Positions 44,063 through 54,657 of a stretch of DNA of 64,000 bases are shown one piece after another. The translations under genes and the position numbers were made by a program. The stretch lies in NCBI GenBank assembly GCA_019279435.1, contig JAAALK010000289.1:27086603-27150602 (forward strand). The letters run 5' to 3'. Position 1 is the first letter of the stretch; every line of letters begins with the position of its first letter. This stretch comes from Zizania palustris. Its lineage: Eukaryota; Streptophyta; Magnoliopsida; Poales; Poaceae. The notes under the pieces were generated by a model that ran no database searches, was not told where the DNA came from, and worked only from the letters and a program-made list of their open reading frames with translations.

Positions 44063-46380
44063 TGTTGTTGAGGCCTCAGCATATTTTGTGTTGTTTTTCA
44101 AAATGTTCATGTCTGCCATGGAACCATGTTCACATCCATTCCCTGTCAGCAACACGAGAAAGAAGAAGATGTTGACAGGAATGGATGTGTCACATGGTTT
44201 GATGACATACATGAGATAACTCAATAACAATTTGCATCATAGGCCCCTAAAAGGAATTGTGGAATCTAATGTTGGCCTTCAGCCGGATGAACATGACGAT
44301 TAGTATATAGTAGCCTTAGAAATAATAGCAGTAGTAAACTGATCACAGTGTTGTTTAGGCCTCAGCATATTTTGTGTAGCTTTTCAAAATGTTCATGGCT
44401 GCCATGGAACCATGAGCGCATCCATTCCCTGTCAGCAACACGAGAAAGAAGAAATTGTTGACAGGAATGGATGTGTCTCATGGCTTGATGACATACATGA
44501 GATAACTCAATAACAATTTGCATCATAGGCCCCTAAAAGGAATTGCAGAATCTAATGTTGGCCTTCAGCCAGATGCATGAACTTGAGGATTAGTATATAG
44601 TAGCCTTAGAAATAATAGCGGTAGTAAACTGGTCATAGTGTTGTTTAGGCCTCAGCATATTTTGTGTAGCTTTTCAAAATGTTCATGGCTGCCATGGAAC
44701 CGTGAGCACGCCCATTCCCTGTCAGCAACACGAGAAAGAAGTTGTTGATAGGAATGGACGTTTCACACGGCTTGATGACATACATGAGATAACTCAATAA
44801 CAATTTGCATCATAGGCCTCTAAAAGGAATTGCAGAATCTAATATTGGTCTTCAACCGGATGCATGAACTTGAGGATTAGTATATAGTAGCCTTAGAAAT
44901 AATAGCAGTAGTAAACTGAACACAATGTTGTTGAGGCCTCAGCATATTTTGTGTAGCTTTTCAAAATGTTCATGGCTGCCATGGAACCATGAGCACATCC
45001 ATTCCCTGTCAGCAACACGAGAAAGAAGAAATTGTTGACAGGAATGGATGTGTCTCATGGCTTGATGACATACATGAGATAACTCAATAACAATTTGCAT
45101 CATAGGCCCCTAAAAGGAATTGCAGAATCTAATGTTGGCCTTCAGCCAGATGCATGAACTTGAGGATTAGTATATAGTAGCCTTAGAAATAATAGCGGTA
45201 GTAAACTGGTCATAGTGTTGTTTAGGCCTCAGCATATTTTGTGTAGCTTTTCAAAATGTTCATGGCTGCCATGGAACCGTGAGCACGCCCATTCCCTGTC
45301 AGCAACACGAGAAAGAAGTTGTTGATAGGAATGGACGTTTCACACGGCTTGATGACATACATGAGATAACTCAATAACAATTTGCATCATAGGCCTCTAA
45401 AAGGAATTGCAGAATCTAATATTGGTCTTCAACCGGATGCATGAACTTGAGGATTAGTATATAGTAGCCTTAGAAATAATAGCAGTAGTAAACTGAACAC
45501 AATGTTGTTGAGGCCTCAGCATATTTTGTGTAGCTTTTCAAAATGTTCATGGCTGCCATGGAACCATGAGCACATCCATTCCCTGTCAGCAACACGAGAA
45601 AGAAGAAATTGTTGACAGGAATGGATGTGTCCCATGGCTTGATGACATACATGAGATAACTAAATAATAATTTGCATCATAGGCCTCTAAAAGGAATTGC
45701 AGAATCTAATGTTGTCCTTCAGCCAGATGCATGAACTTGAGGATTAGTATATAGTAGCCTTAGAAATAATAGCGGTAGTAAACTGATCACAATGTCGTTG
45801 AGGCCTCAGCATATTTTGTTGCCATGGAACATTAGAGGGAAAAACAACACAAAATATGCTGAGGTATCAACAAAACTAAAGAGAGAGAACAACACAATCT
45901 CCTAGCTTGAGAATTAATATAGTGGCTTCGGAAGTAATAGCTGACTACTGTAGCCAAGAAAAGTTTTCATACATTTCCCACCTTTGACACTGTGATCAGT
46001 TTACTACTGTAGCCTCAGAAGTAATAGCAGTAGTAAACTGATCACAGTGTCAAAGGTGGAAAATGTATGAACACTCTTCTTGGCTACAGTAGTGAGCTAT
46101 TACTTCTGAAGCTACTATATTAATCCTCAAGTTAGGAGATTGTGTTGTTCTCTCTCTCTTGTGTTGTTGAGGCCTCAGCATATTTTGTGTTGTTTTTCAA
46201 ATATGTTCATGGCTGCCATGGAACCGTGAGCACATCCATTCCCTGTCAGCAACACGAGAAAGAACAAGTTGTTTACCGGAATGGATGTGTCCCACGGCTT
46301 GATGACATACATGAGATAACTCAATTACTATTTGCATCATAGGCCTCTAAAAATGTTCTAAAAAAGTGGTAATGTGGTAT
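44063..46380. repeat. Tandem array of ~288 bp units in the CACTA interior
   Basis: Units start with TGTTGTTGAGGCCTCAGCAT or a close variant at 44063, 44349, 44639, 44926, 45216, 45503, 45793 (truncated) and 46162. Spacings alternate 290 and 287 bp, so two unit types form a 577 bp higher-order repeat (44349-44925 and 44926-45502 are almost identical). Each unit includes CCATTCCCTGTCAGCAACAC and its near inverse TTGTTGACAGGAATGG. Short ORFs in it recur with the repeat and are not taken as genes. The array lies upstream of the Ulp1-like gene, probably in its leader intron. Confidence 0.88.
45839..46199. repeat. Long inverted repeat (about 170 bp arms) in the array
   Basis: The left arm 45839-46009 is the near-perfect reverse complement of 46028-46199, with a loop of about 18 bases. 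The centre reads TTTGACACTGTGATCAG ... CTGATCACAGTGTCAAA. The arms are made of pieces of the 288 bp unit. A transcript would fold into a long hairpin. Confidence 0.82.
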
Positions 46381-46424
46381 GCAATATTTCTCATGGCATA
46401 ACTTAGATATAGAAGACTTCACTC

Positions 46425-46625
46425 AAGAACTAGAGGGGGGTGAATAGGCGCCTCGACAAAATTCTTTTGAATTAGATGGCCCTTTCAAAACACCCAACTC
46501 TCCTCCAAACTTAATCACAGATTTAGCTCCAATGAGTCAAATTAAAGAGTACATCACAAACTTGCTATTTAATCTTTATGTCTAATCAAGAAATCAGAAT
46601 TTAAACAAACTTAATTATCTAAACA
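46425..46625 (-). mobile_element. Truncated copia LTR remnant
   Basis: ACTAGAGGGGGGTGAATAGG followed by CGCC resembles the terminal part of the copia LTRs (GACCAGAGGGGGTGAATGGG, then CGCC). Only about 200 bp is recognisable and both ends are unclear. It is a fragment from a related SIRE-type family. Confidence 0.45.
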
Positions 46626-46629
46626 CCTT

Positions 46630-46900
46630 GCAATGATTTCAAGGGTAGCCGAGGGTGGCGTGGGCTTTTGGGAGCGACGTGCGGAGTTTGGCGGCGACGG
46701 CCTTCGGGGACGACGACGACGGGCTCCGAGGGCGGTGTGGGCTCCGGGAGCGGTGGCAATGGGCAGAGTTCGGCGCACGGGAGTTAGAAATGAAACTAGG
46801 TTTTCGGACGGTGGGAGCAAAAACTTTTATATAGGTGGATTAGCAGTGGTGGGCGTGAGTGAATCCCTCTCATGTCACTCAATCCCTCTCCTAGATTAAA
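46630..46900 (-). promoter_or_regulatory. Promoter-like module 1 inside the CACTA element
   Basis: On the - strand a CACTGCTAATCCACC end-like repeat is followed by TATATAAAAG (46821-46830) and a GC-rich leader ending at a possible donor near 46622. The same order recurs near 47760 and 49850. No ORF of its own is convincing. Positions 46901-47260 are AT-rich with a small GGGATTTAATCCC-like palindrome near 46950 and nothing else recognised. Confidence 0.5.
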
Positions 46901-47330
46901 TTCCCTTGGGATGAAATCCCTCCCTTTTAATTATGTGTTCTTTTGGGTAGGATTAAATCCCTTTGGGGATTATAATTTCTAACCATCATGTTGAAAAAAA
47001 TTGATCACACAATAAAATGATGCATAAATTATTCCAGTCACTGCATTTACATGACAAGAAAAACTAATCATTGTCCCCAAAACGTTCTCGGTCCGGCTGA
47101 AACAAACATTACAACAACAGCAGAAATTTTCTTCATATATCAAGTCGGAATATAATCTGTTGTATCACTCCCTCTACCAAGTTCATTTTTGTTAACATAC
47201 GTTGTGCGGAAGCAAACTACTTCTACACTGTTCTAGAGCATAATATAAAATCTGAATGTTTCTAAACTTTTTCTGGGAACAAGTTAATATGCTTGAGGGA
47301 TGAAAAAGAGGATGCCCGGAAAGTACTCAC

Positions 47331-48010
47331 CGGTAAGTATGAAGTGGAATCAACAGGACGTCGGCAGTGTGCGCTCGGGGACGGGGACGGCGGCGCGGGG
47401 TCTGGCGACAGCGACGTGGGCTCCGGCGGAGTTCGGGGCGACGACGGCAACGGGTTCCGAGGGTGGCGGCGCGGGCTCCGGGACGGGAATGGCGGCGTGC
47501 GTCGAGGACGGGGACGGCAGCGACGAGGGGTCTCGGTACACCGACGCGGGCTCCGGTGATGGGCTTCAAGGACGACAGCGATGGCTCCGAGGTGGCGGTT
47601 AGGGGTCCGGGGACACCAACGGCTCCGAGATGGCGGCGACGGGCTTCGGGGACGACAACGACGGGCTCCAATGGTGGCGGCGCGGGCACTGGGAGCGGTA
47701 GTAACTGGCAGGAGAAGATTAGGGCTTAGGGTTTTAGACGCGGGAGCGAAACTTTTATATAGGTGGATTAGCAGTGGCGGGCACACGCTGATGTCATCTT
47801 GCCCGCCACTGATATTTATCGTAGTAGTGGCGGGCAAAGACATAGTAGTGGCGGGCCGCTGACGTCACCGACCGCCACTACTAGGGTTTAGTCTGGGCGG
47901 GTGGAAAAAAGTATAGTAGTGGCGGGCATATGCTGACGTCAGCATTCCCGCCACTACTAAAAGGATAGCGGTGGTGGGCTGGTGACGTCATCATGCCCGC
48001 CACTACTAAT
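47331..48010 (-). promoter_or_regulatory. Promoter-like module 2: inverted repeats, TATA box, GC-rich leader
   Basis: Positions 47770-48010 hold four inverted-repeat pairs of GTGGCGGGC/GCCCGCCAC, each around a TGACGTCA-like core. A - strand TATATAAAAG lies at 47752-47761. A GC-rich leader of about 420 bp follows and ends in a strong donor CCG|GTGAGT at about 47331. It may be the distant promoter and leader exon of the Ulp1-like gene at 43950, which would make the tandem array part of a 3.4 kb leader intron. Several ORFs cross the GC-rich leader in all frames; I do not call them genes. Confidence 0.5.
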
Positions 48011-48013
48011 CCG

Positions 48014-48160
48014 CCGTTGGTGGGGTTATCTAGCATACGTTGCCACTCAAGTCGAGAAAGACTTAGTAGCGCAGTGGTGTGGGGGTTGCTTTGGTGCCAT
48101 GCGGTTCGAGGTTCGAACCTTGCTGCCTGCAGGCGGTTAGAGGTTCGAACCTTGCTGCTA
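48014..48160 (+). repeat. tRNA/SINE-like segment, first copy
   Basis: TAGCGCAGTGG (48067) resembles a pol III A box and GGTTCGAACC (48110 and 48142) a B box, about 43 bases apart. A second copy lies at 49962-50112 and a partial one near 48700. No folded tRNA cloverleaf is evident, so it could be a tRNA-derived SINE fragment or simply a repeated part of the CACTA element. Confidence 0.45.
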
Positions 48161-48685
48161 GCATCCAAACATTTTTTTTACATTTTCATGACTTTTTTGT
48201 TCATGTTTAAATTCTAGTTTGAACTTGATTTTTTAACAATAAAAATACATCATAACTTATCTAATTGCAAAAACTGATATTTTTCTCCCTTAATTAGTTT
48301 ACTGTTTTTATTTTCATTAAGTGTGTTTTTATTAGCATCCAAACATTTTTTTTACATTTTCATGACTTTTTGTTCATGTTTAAATTCTAGTTTGAACTTG
48401 ATTTTTTAACAATAAAAATACATCATAACTTATCTAATTGCAAAAACTGATATTTTTCTCCCTTAATTAGTTTACTGTTTTTATTTTCATTAAGTGTGTT
48501 TTTATTAGCATCCAAACATTTTTTTTACATTTTCATGACTTTTTTGTTCATGTTTAAATTCTAGTTTGAACTTGATTTTTTAACAATAAAAATACATCAT
48601 AACTTATCTAATTGCAAAAACTGATATTTTTCTCCCTTAATTAGTTTACAGTTTTTATTTTCATTAAGTGTGTTTTTATTACATG
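48161..48685. repeat. 174 bp AT-rich tandem repeat, three copies
   Basis: Units begin GCATCCAAACATTTTTTTTA at 48161, 48335 and 48508 and are almost identical. A fourth, diverged copy follows the second SINE-like segment at 50101-50297. No coding potential. Confidence 0.88.
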
Positions 48686-48848
48686 TTGTTACTATATGAT
48701 CGAGACTTTGTAGCGCGGTGGTGCGGGGGCTCGCTTGACATATCATGTTTATTTGAAAGCAAGTAAACAAACACAAGTCCAGGCTGGGGAAACCAGCTTA
48801 CACATCGAAACGCACTACTGGTCAAACCCAAATCGGCACAAACCCAAC

Positions 48849-49344
48849 CTATTTCTGGTTAAACAGATTAAAAGCCTCAACTTGCCAATCCTCAACCAAA
48901 TCGGCATCATCAGGCAGTCTGAACTGCTCTCCATGTTCCTGAACAAAAAAATACACGCGGCGGTGATAGTGAGAACAACTTATTATCAATGATTGAATTG
49001 GATGATAAAAATATAAAATTTGCATAAAAAGAGGATCTTGCCTCCTTCCTCCTCTTGCTGCCGCATTGCTCTACATGCTTCCCTTTTCCACCGCTAGCCT
49101 CGGCATGTTTCCCTCTACCACCGGTTGTCTCATCATTCTTCCCAACACTTACCCTATCTGGTTGCGGCGATCGCGAGTCGTCCTCCGTGTCGGAGTCCAT
49201 TATGAGAATCACTTTCTTCGCCAAACAACTGCAAACTATACCATCATGTACCTTATGTTTACCGCATTTGCAAACCTCACACACGCCACTTGATGTAGAG
49301 TCTGAGGATCGACTGTTTGTTGGTTCAATCTTAGGAGGAGCCAT
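48849..49344 (-). CDS. Small Cys-rich CACTA gene (about 130 aa), two coding exons
   Basis: Exon 1 49344-49042 starts at the ATG of MAPPKIEP, directly after a splice acceptor (TGCAG|ATGG). It encodes CEVCKCGKHKVHDGIVCSC, a small Cys/His cluster that could bind zinc, then an acidic and a Lys/Gly/Arg-rich basic part ending SKRRKE. The intron is GC-AG (49041 to 48939). Exon 2 48938-48849 (EHGEQFRLPDDADLVEDWQ) ends in TAG. Phases match. The promoter module at 49680-49955 lies upstream. I do not recognise a family; its place between TNP2 and the Ulp1-like gene suggests a CACTA accessory protein, perhaps DNA-binding. Confidence 0.55.
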
Positions 49345-49679
49345 CTGCATTTTTTTTGTCACATTGATATAACATTAAAAAACCCTAAGCTAGTAATATT
49401 ATAGTACATTAAAAAACATTATTGTTATAGTGGAAATTTTTTTTCTCAGAAATTTTTTATAGTACATTAAAAAAAATTATTGTTATAGTGGAAATTTTTT
49501 TCTCAGAAATTTTTTACAGTAGATTAAAAAACATTATTGTTATAGTGCATTCTACTAGTAATATTATACTAAATTATATTACCACGCATAAATTAATATA
49601 ACAATCCTCCATCATTTTAACCCTAAGCTCGAATAAAATAAGACCAAAGATATAGGTTAATAATCATTTACTGATCGAC

Positions 49680-49955
49680 TGGATGGCGACGACGACGGGC
49701 GGCGCCGACGGGCTCCGAGGAAGGCGGCGACGGGCGGAGGGCAGCGGCGACATGCTCCGGGACGTCGACGGCGGCGACGGGAGGAGGGGGGCGAGTTTAG
49801 GGTTTAGAAAATGAAACTAGGTTTTCGGACGGCGGGAGTGGAAAGTATATATAGGTGTCTTAGTAGTGGCGGGCATGATGACGTCATCCAGCCCGCCACT
49901 ACTATGTCGGATAGCAGTGGCGGTCTGGTGACATCATGCGACCGCCACTACTGCC
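49680..49955 (-). promoter_or_regulatory. Promoter-like module 3, upstream of the Cys-rich gene
   Basis: The inverted repeats GTGGCGGGC..TGACGTCA..GCCCGCCAC (49867-49903) and GTGGCGGTC..GACCGCCAC (49918-49948) are followed on the - strand by TATATATA (49846-49853) and a GC-rich leader to about 49680. A likely donor (GTAAAT) near 49672 would splice to the acceptor before the ATG at 49344. The stretch 49345-49670 is AT-rich and intron-like. Confidence 0.55.
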
Positions 49956-49961
49956 TCTGGT

Positions 49962-50297
49962 GGGGTTATCTAGCATACGTTGCCAATCATGTCGAGAAAG
50001 ACTAAGTAGCGCAGTGGTGCGGGGGTTGCTTTGGTGCCATGCGGTTCGAGGTTCGAACCTTGCTGCCTGCAGGCGGTTTGAGGTTCGAACCTTGCTGCTA
50101 GCATCCAAACATATTTTTTACATTTCTATTCTAATTTTCATGACTTTTTTATTCATAATTAAATTCTAGTTTGAACTTGATTTTTTAACAATAAAAATAC
50201 ATCATAACTTATCAAATTTAAAAAATTGGTATTATTCTGCCTCACTTTACTTTTTCTCCCTTAGTTTACTGTTTTTATTTCATTAAGTGTGTTTTTA
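49962..50297 (+). repeat. Second copy of the SINE-like segment plus tail
   Basis: It repeats 48019-48334 with few changes: TGGGGTTATCTAGCATACG, the A-box-like and B-box-like motifs, then the AT-rich tail. It lies between the 3' end of TNP2 and promoter module 3. Confidence 0.7.
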
Positions 50298-50428
50298 TGA
50301 TCAAAGTCAAAAAAGTTCAATTTGAACTACAAGACATGAAATAATTCACAACACTCAATCCTCATTTGATCTTGAAAATGTTTTAATAATAAATGACATA
50401 ATTGATTTTACAACTAAACATAAATGAT

Positions 50429-53400
50429 CTAGCCTTGAACTAATTTTCCATCGCCATTGGTGTGTAGATAAGGAATCACACTGCCAAATGACAGTTTTGC
50501 TTCAACCACATTGATCCTTGATATGTCAACGAAAAACGGCACCTCATCAAACTGATTGTATTCTTCTTCGTCTTCGACTCCATCAACTCCAACAATTCTT
50601 TGTTTTCCTGGAGCAACGATGTATTTTTTCTCATCTTTAGGATCAAGTATGTAAAATACTTGTGCCACGGATTGAGCGAGTATCCAAGGGTCATCTTTAT
50701 AAGCCACCTTATTAAGGTCAACTATCGTAAACCCGTAATCATCCACCTCCACACCTTCTGGATGTCTCACCCACTGACACTTAAATACAGGGATTTCTAT
50801 AGAGTTCCCGTAGTTAAGTTCCCATATTTCTTCGATGTATCCATAGTAAGCATTCTTTTGTCCAGTGCTATCTTCTGCTTCTCCTCTGACACCACTATTT
50901 TGGCGCTGACTCCTTTGATCCTTTGCTTTGGTATAGAATGTGAAACCATTGATGTCATACGCTTGCCATGTTTTAACCATGCTCAATGGACCGTAAGACA
51001 ATTTATTTATCATCATCTCTTCGTCGGTTTCTCCGATCGAAAGGTTTAGATCCCTCAGCCATGATGTGAAATAAATTTTGTGTTCTTTCATAATCCATTG
51101 TTCATCGTGATCTTCATTCTTTTCACGAAGCTCTTGTAGGTGTTGTTCAACATATGGTCTCATAATCGCCAACTGATGCATTACACTGTAATGTGATTCT
51201 CTTATTCTTTGATAACTATTGTCTCGTATGATTTTCCTGCCTTTAGTTCCTTTACCGGTGAGTCTTCCATGGTGCCGCGACACGGGAACTCCTATTGGTC
51301 TTCCATCTCTTATGTAATCTGCATAGCACTCAATGACTTCCTCAGTCGTGTAGCCCTCTATCATGGAACCCTCTGGATAAGCACGATTTCGTACGTAACC
51401 CTTGAAGATAACCATTAGACGCTCGTACGCATACATATTGTGCAGGTACGTTGGACCGAGAACAAAGATTTGGTCTGCTATATGTATCATATAGTGCTCC
51501 ATAATATCAAAATATGAAGGAGGAAAGCACATCTCAAGCTGACACATAGTCTCCCTCATTTGTTTACGTAATTCATTTAACTCTTCAGTGTCGATCACCT
51601 TCTTTGATATGACATTGAAGAAGTGACACATGTGTGTTATCACCATCTTCAGAAATGAATGTTTGACTCCTCTTACTGCGATGGCGAGGAATAGCCCAAG
51701 CATAACATGACAATCATGAGTGTTGTAGCCGCTCATCCTCAAATCTGCTACGGAGACAATATTCTTTATATTCGTTGAGAATCCTGTTGGAACTCTAATT
51801 CCATGTAGACACCTGCAGATTGATCTTTTCTCGTCAATTGTGAGGTTATAGCTAGCAGCCGGAAGGAAAAATTTTCCATTGGCCCTTTCCTGTGGGTGAA
51901 GCTCGGGTCTAATTCCGAGAGTTTGAAGGTCCCTTCGTACTTTGAGTCCATCTTTTGATTTGCCCGGTATGTCTAACAAAATACCGATAGTGCTTTCGAA
52001 GACATTCTTCTCAACGTGCATTGTATCGATAGCATGACCAATCTCCAACTCCTTCCAATAGGGCAAATATCTAAAGAAGATCGACTGCTTTTTAAATGGA
52101 GCGTCCTTTGAAATTTTTTCAGATTTCTTCCTCTTCTTTCCGAAAACAACTTTGATATTCTTTACCATTTCGAATAGAAATTTGCCATCTCGATTTCGTG
52201 GAGGCTGTCCAAGCTCGATTGTACCGTCGAAATGGTTCCTATTTCTTCGATATTTGTGGTTTTTTGGTAAAAATCTGCGGTGTCGCATATATATCATCTT
52301 AACGAATGATGGAAGATGCATAGATTCTGTCTAGTCCACACACACTACACATGCTGTCTTTCCTTTAACCTGTCCTGTTAGGGACATGCGTCCTGGGTTG
52401 TCAGCTATGGTGCAAAAGATTATGGCTCTTAGATTGAAGTGCTCTTTCTTGTGCTCATCCCACACACAGACACCATGTTCCCATAGACGTTTCATATCCT
52501 CCATCAAAGGTTCTAGAAAGATATCAATGTCATTGCCAGGTTGTTTTGGACCAGAAATTAGAGTAGTGAGCATAAGGTATTTTCTTTTATGGCACAACCA
52601 TGATGGAATGTTGAACAAGCATAGAAAGACTGGCCACGTACTATGTGGGTTCCTCATCTCACCGAAGGGATTCATTCCATCCGTGCTAAGTCCCATCCTG
52701 ATATTTCTAGGATCGTCCGAGAAATCTGGATGGGCCAAGTCAAATGATTTCCACTGCCTAGCATCCGCAGGGTGCCGAAGTTTTCCGTCCTTCTTTCGCC
52801 CAGCGAAATGCCAGATTAATAGTTCAGCATCTCTAGGATTAGAGAACATACGTTTCAAGCGATCAATCACCGGTAGGTACCACATTACTAAGGCTGGAAC
52901 TTTCCTCTCCATCTTTTTTCCAGGATGGTCTTCAATAACATTTTTATTCCTCTTCTGCAACCTCTTATTATTCTTCTTCTGGTGGTCATTGTAGTCCTCC
53001 ACACAGTCATTTGGACGTTTGTATCGACTCGCGTTGCACTGCGGACATCTCTCTAACAATCCATACTCTTTTCGATATAGGATACAGTGGTTCGGGCATG
53101 CATGAATCTTCTGAACGCCCAAAGTCAACGGACAAATCATCTTCTTTGCTTGGTACGTATCAGATGGTAAACCATTGGGTTTTGGCAAAACCTTTTTTAG
53201 GAGTTGTAAAAGATCTGAAAAACTGGTGTCAGACCATCCATTGCTGGCCTTCAGTTTCATAAGCTCAAGAATTGTGTACAACACAGTATACTGCTTATCG
53301 CATCCGTGGCGTTCCTCGTAAAGAAGGTTTTTTGATGCTTTGTCAAGTGCTTCAAAGTTATCGTATCCTTTGGTTGTAGTTCTCTGCAACAACACCTCAG

Positions 53401-53806
53401 GCGCAACATTTCGCATCAGTTCCTCCACATCAAAGGCGTCATCATCATCATGTTGATCAACATCATCATGTGTTATGTCGGATGTATGATCACAACCTCT
53501 TCTATGTTGATGAGCATCTTGCGGCACATCAGAATCTTCAGGAGGATTTTGGCCCATCTCACCGTGTTTCGTCCATATATAATAGTTCTTCACGAAACCA
53601 TTTTTCAACAAGTGAAATCGTATGGTTTCACGATCAGAACACGGATACATCGCTTCATTTTTAAAAACTTTACAAGGACAATATATTGCCTCTTCACTCT
53701 GACGGGAAGCATATTGTGCGGCAGCTTCAGTAAATTCAGTTACTCTGTTAAAATATGCCACCACATCTCCGTCGTTGGACGAGTACATCCAGGACCTGTG
53801 CTCCAT
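50429..53806 (-). pseudogene. TNP2-type CACTA transposase with one in-frame stop
   Basis: A single frame of 1125 codons runs from ATG 53806 (directly after a splice acceptor TTTTAG) to 50429. The only interruption is TAG at 52333-52331 (after ACVVCVD). Residues 1-80 form the transposase-associated domain (CPCKVF, HLLKNGFVKNYYIW). Then comes the Transposase_21 catalytic region (GWSDTSFSDLLQLLKKVLP, HACPNHCILYRKEY, CPQCNASRYK, IRMGLSTDGMNPFG, and, past the stop, DTMHVEKNVFES). Next is DUF4218 (ETMCQLEMCFPPSYFDIMEH) and C-terminal DUF4216 (VFKCQWVRHPEGV). This is the enzyme that binds and cuts CACTA ends. With one stop it is either very recently disabled or needs readthrough. Confidence 0.88.
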
Positions 53807-54249
53807 CTAAAACATATATTATTTGAAAAAATATTAATAAAATCATTATTGTTAATTTTAGTAATTTACAAATTGAAAATATATTGATTTATTATCGCTC
53901 ATAACAACATTAATTAAAAATCCTCAATGCTTTAATTAAAACTACTTATTAAGCAGAAAAAATTATTAAATAAATTAACTATATTGGTTTCTCTCTCTCT
54001 CCAAACAACATAACTCTAGATCTATAATCATAAATCAAATTAAAAAAGAGATTAAAATGACGTAAATCAATATACAAGTGATGAATAATTGTGAGGAGGG
54101 TCATATTTGTTCATTTGGGAGAAGGTAACACCGTAAATGGAAGATTATTTGAAAATTTCTATTCACAAACCCTAAATTAGAAAAACGCTAATAACTCATT
54201 GTATACATGATTAAATACAAAATAAATGTGAGATTCGGCATGGATTTAC
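53807..54249 (-). other. Leader intron of the TNP2 gene
   Basis: A donor AG|GTAAAT at 54249 and the acceptor TTTTAG directly before the ATG at 53806 bound a 443 bp AT-rich segment without coding potential. A leader exon (54250 to about 54350) contains a short ATG frame that ends at once. Confidence 0.55.
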
Positions 54250-54380
54250 CTCCTAGAATGAAATCCTTCAAAAGAAACGAAAACAAAGCCTCCCCCCTCT
54301 TTATCTAGATTTTTGTCGCCATTGTACGGACAAAATTAAATGCGAACTCCAGTAGAGCTCGGGGAGGAAGACGCTGCGCA

Positions 54381-54386
54381 TTTATA
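54381..54386 (-). promoter_or_regulatory. TATA box of the TNP2 gene
   Basis: The - strand reads TATAAA just inside the subterminal repeats, about 270 bases from the element end, as expected for the main CACTA promoter. Confidence 0.6.
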
Positions 54387-54390
54387 GCTA

Positions 54391-54657
54391 GAATAGTAGT
54401 GGCGGTCGCAAGTGATGTCATCATTACTTTAGTGGCGGCCATCTTAGCAGCGGCGGGCAGCACCAGCGCCCGCCACTGCTATTGGTACATTAGTGGCGGT
54501 CCGGGCTGACGTCATCACCGACCGCCACTACTTTACCAGCAATATTGGCGGGCGCTGGTGCTGCCGTCAGCACCAGCAACTCTAGTGGCGGGCATCTAAT
54601 GGCCCGCCACTACAGTGGTTTTGCCCAACGCCACTACAGTGACAGTTTGTAGTAGTG
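54391..54657. repeat. Subterminal repeats and terminal inverted repeat of the CACTA right end
   Basis: GTGGCGG(G/T)C and its inverse occur about ten times, with TGACGTCA or TGATGTCA between some pairs (54411, 54509). The outermost bases on the - strand are CACTACTACAAAC. In CACTA elements such repeats are binding sites of element proteins. Confidence 0.85.

Larger units (their letters stand above)
40301..54657 (-). mobile_element. CACTA (En/Spm) transposon inserted in the Z integrase, left end damaged
   Basis: The right end reads, on the - strand, CACTACTACAAACTGTC, the signature CACTA terminus, directly next to host integrase sequence at 54658. Behind it come subterminal GTGGCGGGC repeats, a TATA box, the TNP2 transposase gene, a small Cys-rich gene, and a long gene ending in an Ulp1-like protease, all on the - strand. 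At the left end no CACTA terminus is visible near 40301. Comparison with the Y integrase shows that about 21 host codons are missing there, so a deletion probably removed the end. A 3 bp TSD therefore cannot be confirmed. Confidence 0.85.

Noticed and set aside
44033..45652. Short repeated ORFs (MYVIKPxDTSIPVN...) in the CACTA tandem array
   Set aside because: The ORFs recur only because the DNA unit recurs, they are about 60 codons long and their ends shift between units.
44063..46380. CRISPR-like array
   Set aside because: Repeat units are about 288 bp and contiguous, without short repeats and unique spacers. The context is a plant CACTA element.
46920..46990. Possible MITE based on a GGGATTTAATCCC-like palindrome
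   Set aside because: The palindrome is short, no flanking TSD could be found, and similar words occur in the surrounding subterminal DNA.
47262..47843. 193-codon Arg/Pro-rich ORF in promoter module 2
   Set aside because: It starts upstream of the TATA box and crosses a likely splice donor. Several frames are open because of GC-rich repeats.
48067..48151. Possible functional tRNA gene
   Set aside because: A-box-like and B-box-like motifs exist, but no acceptor stem, anticodon arm or cloverleaf can be drawn.
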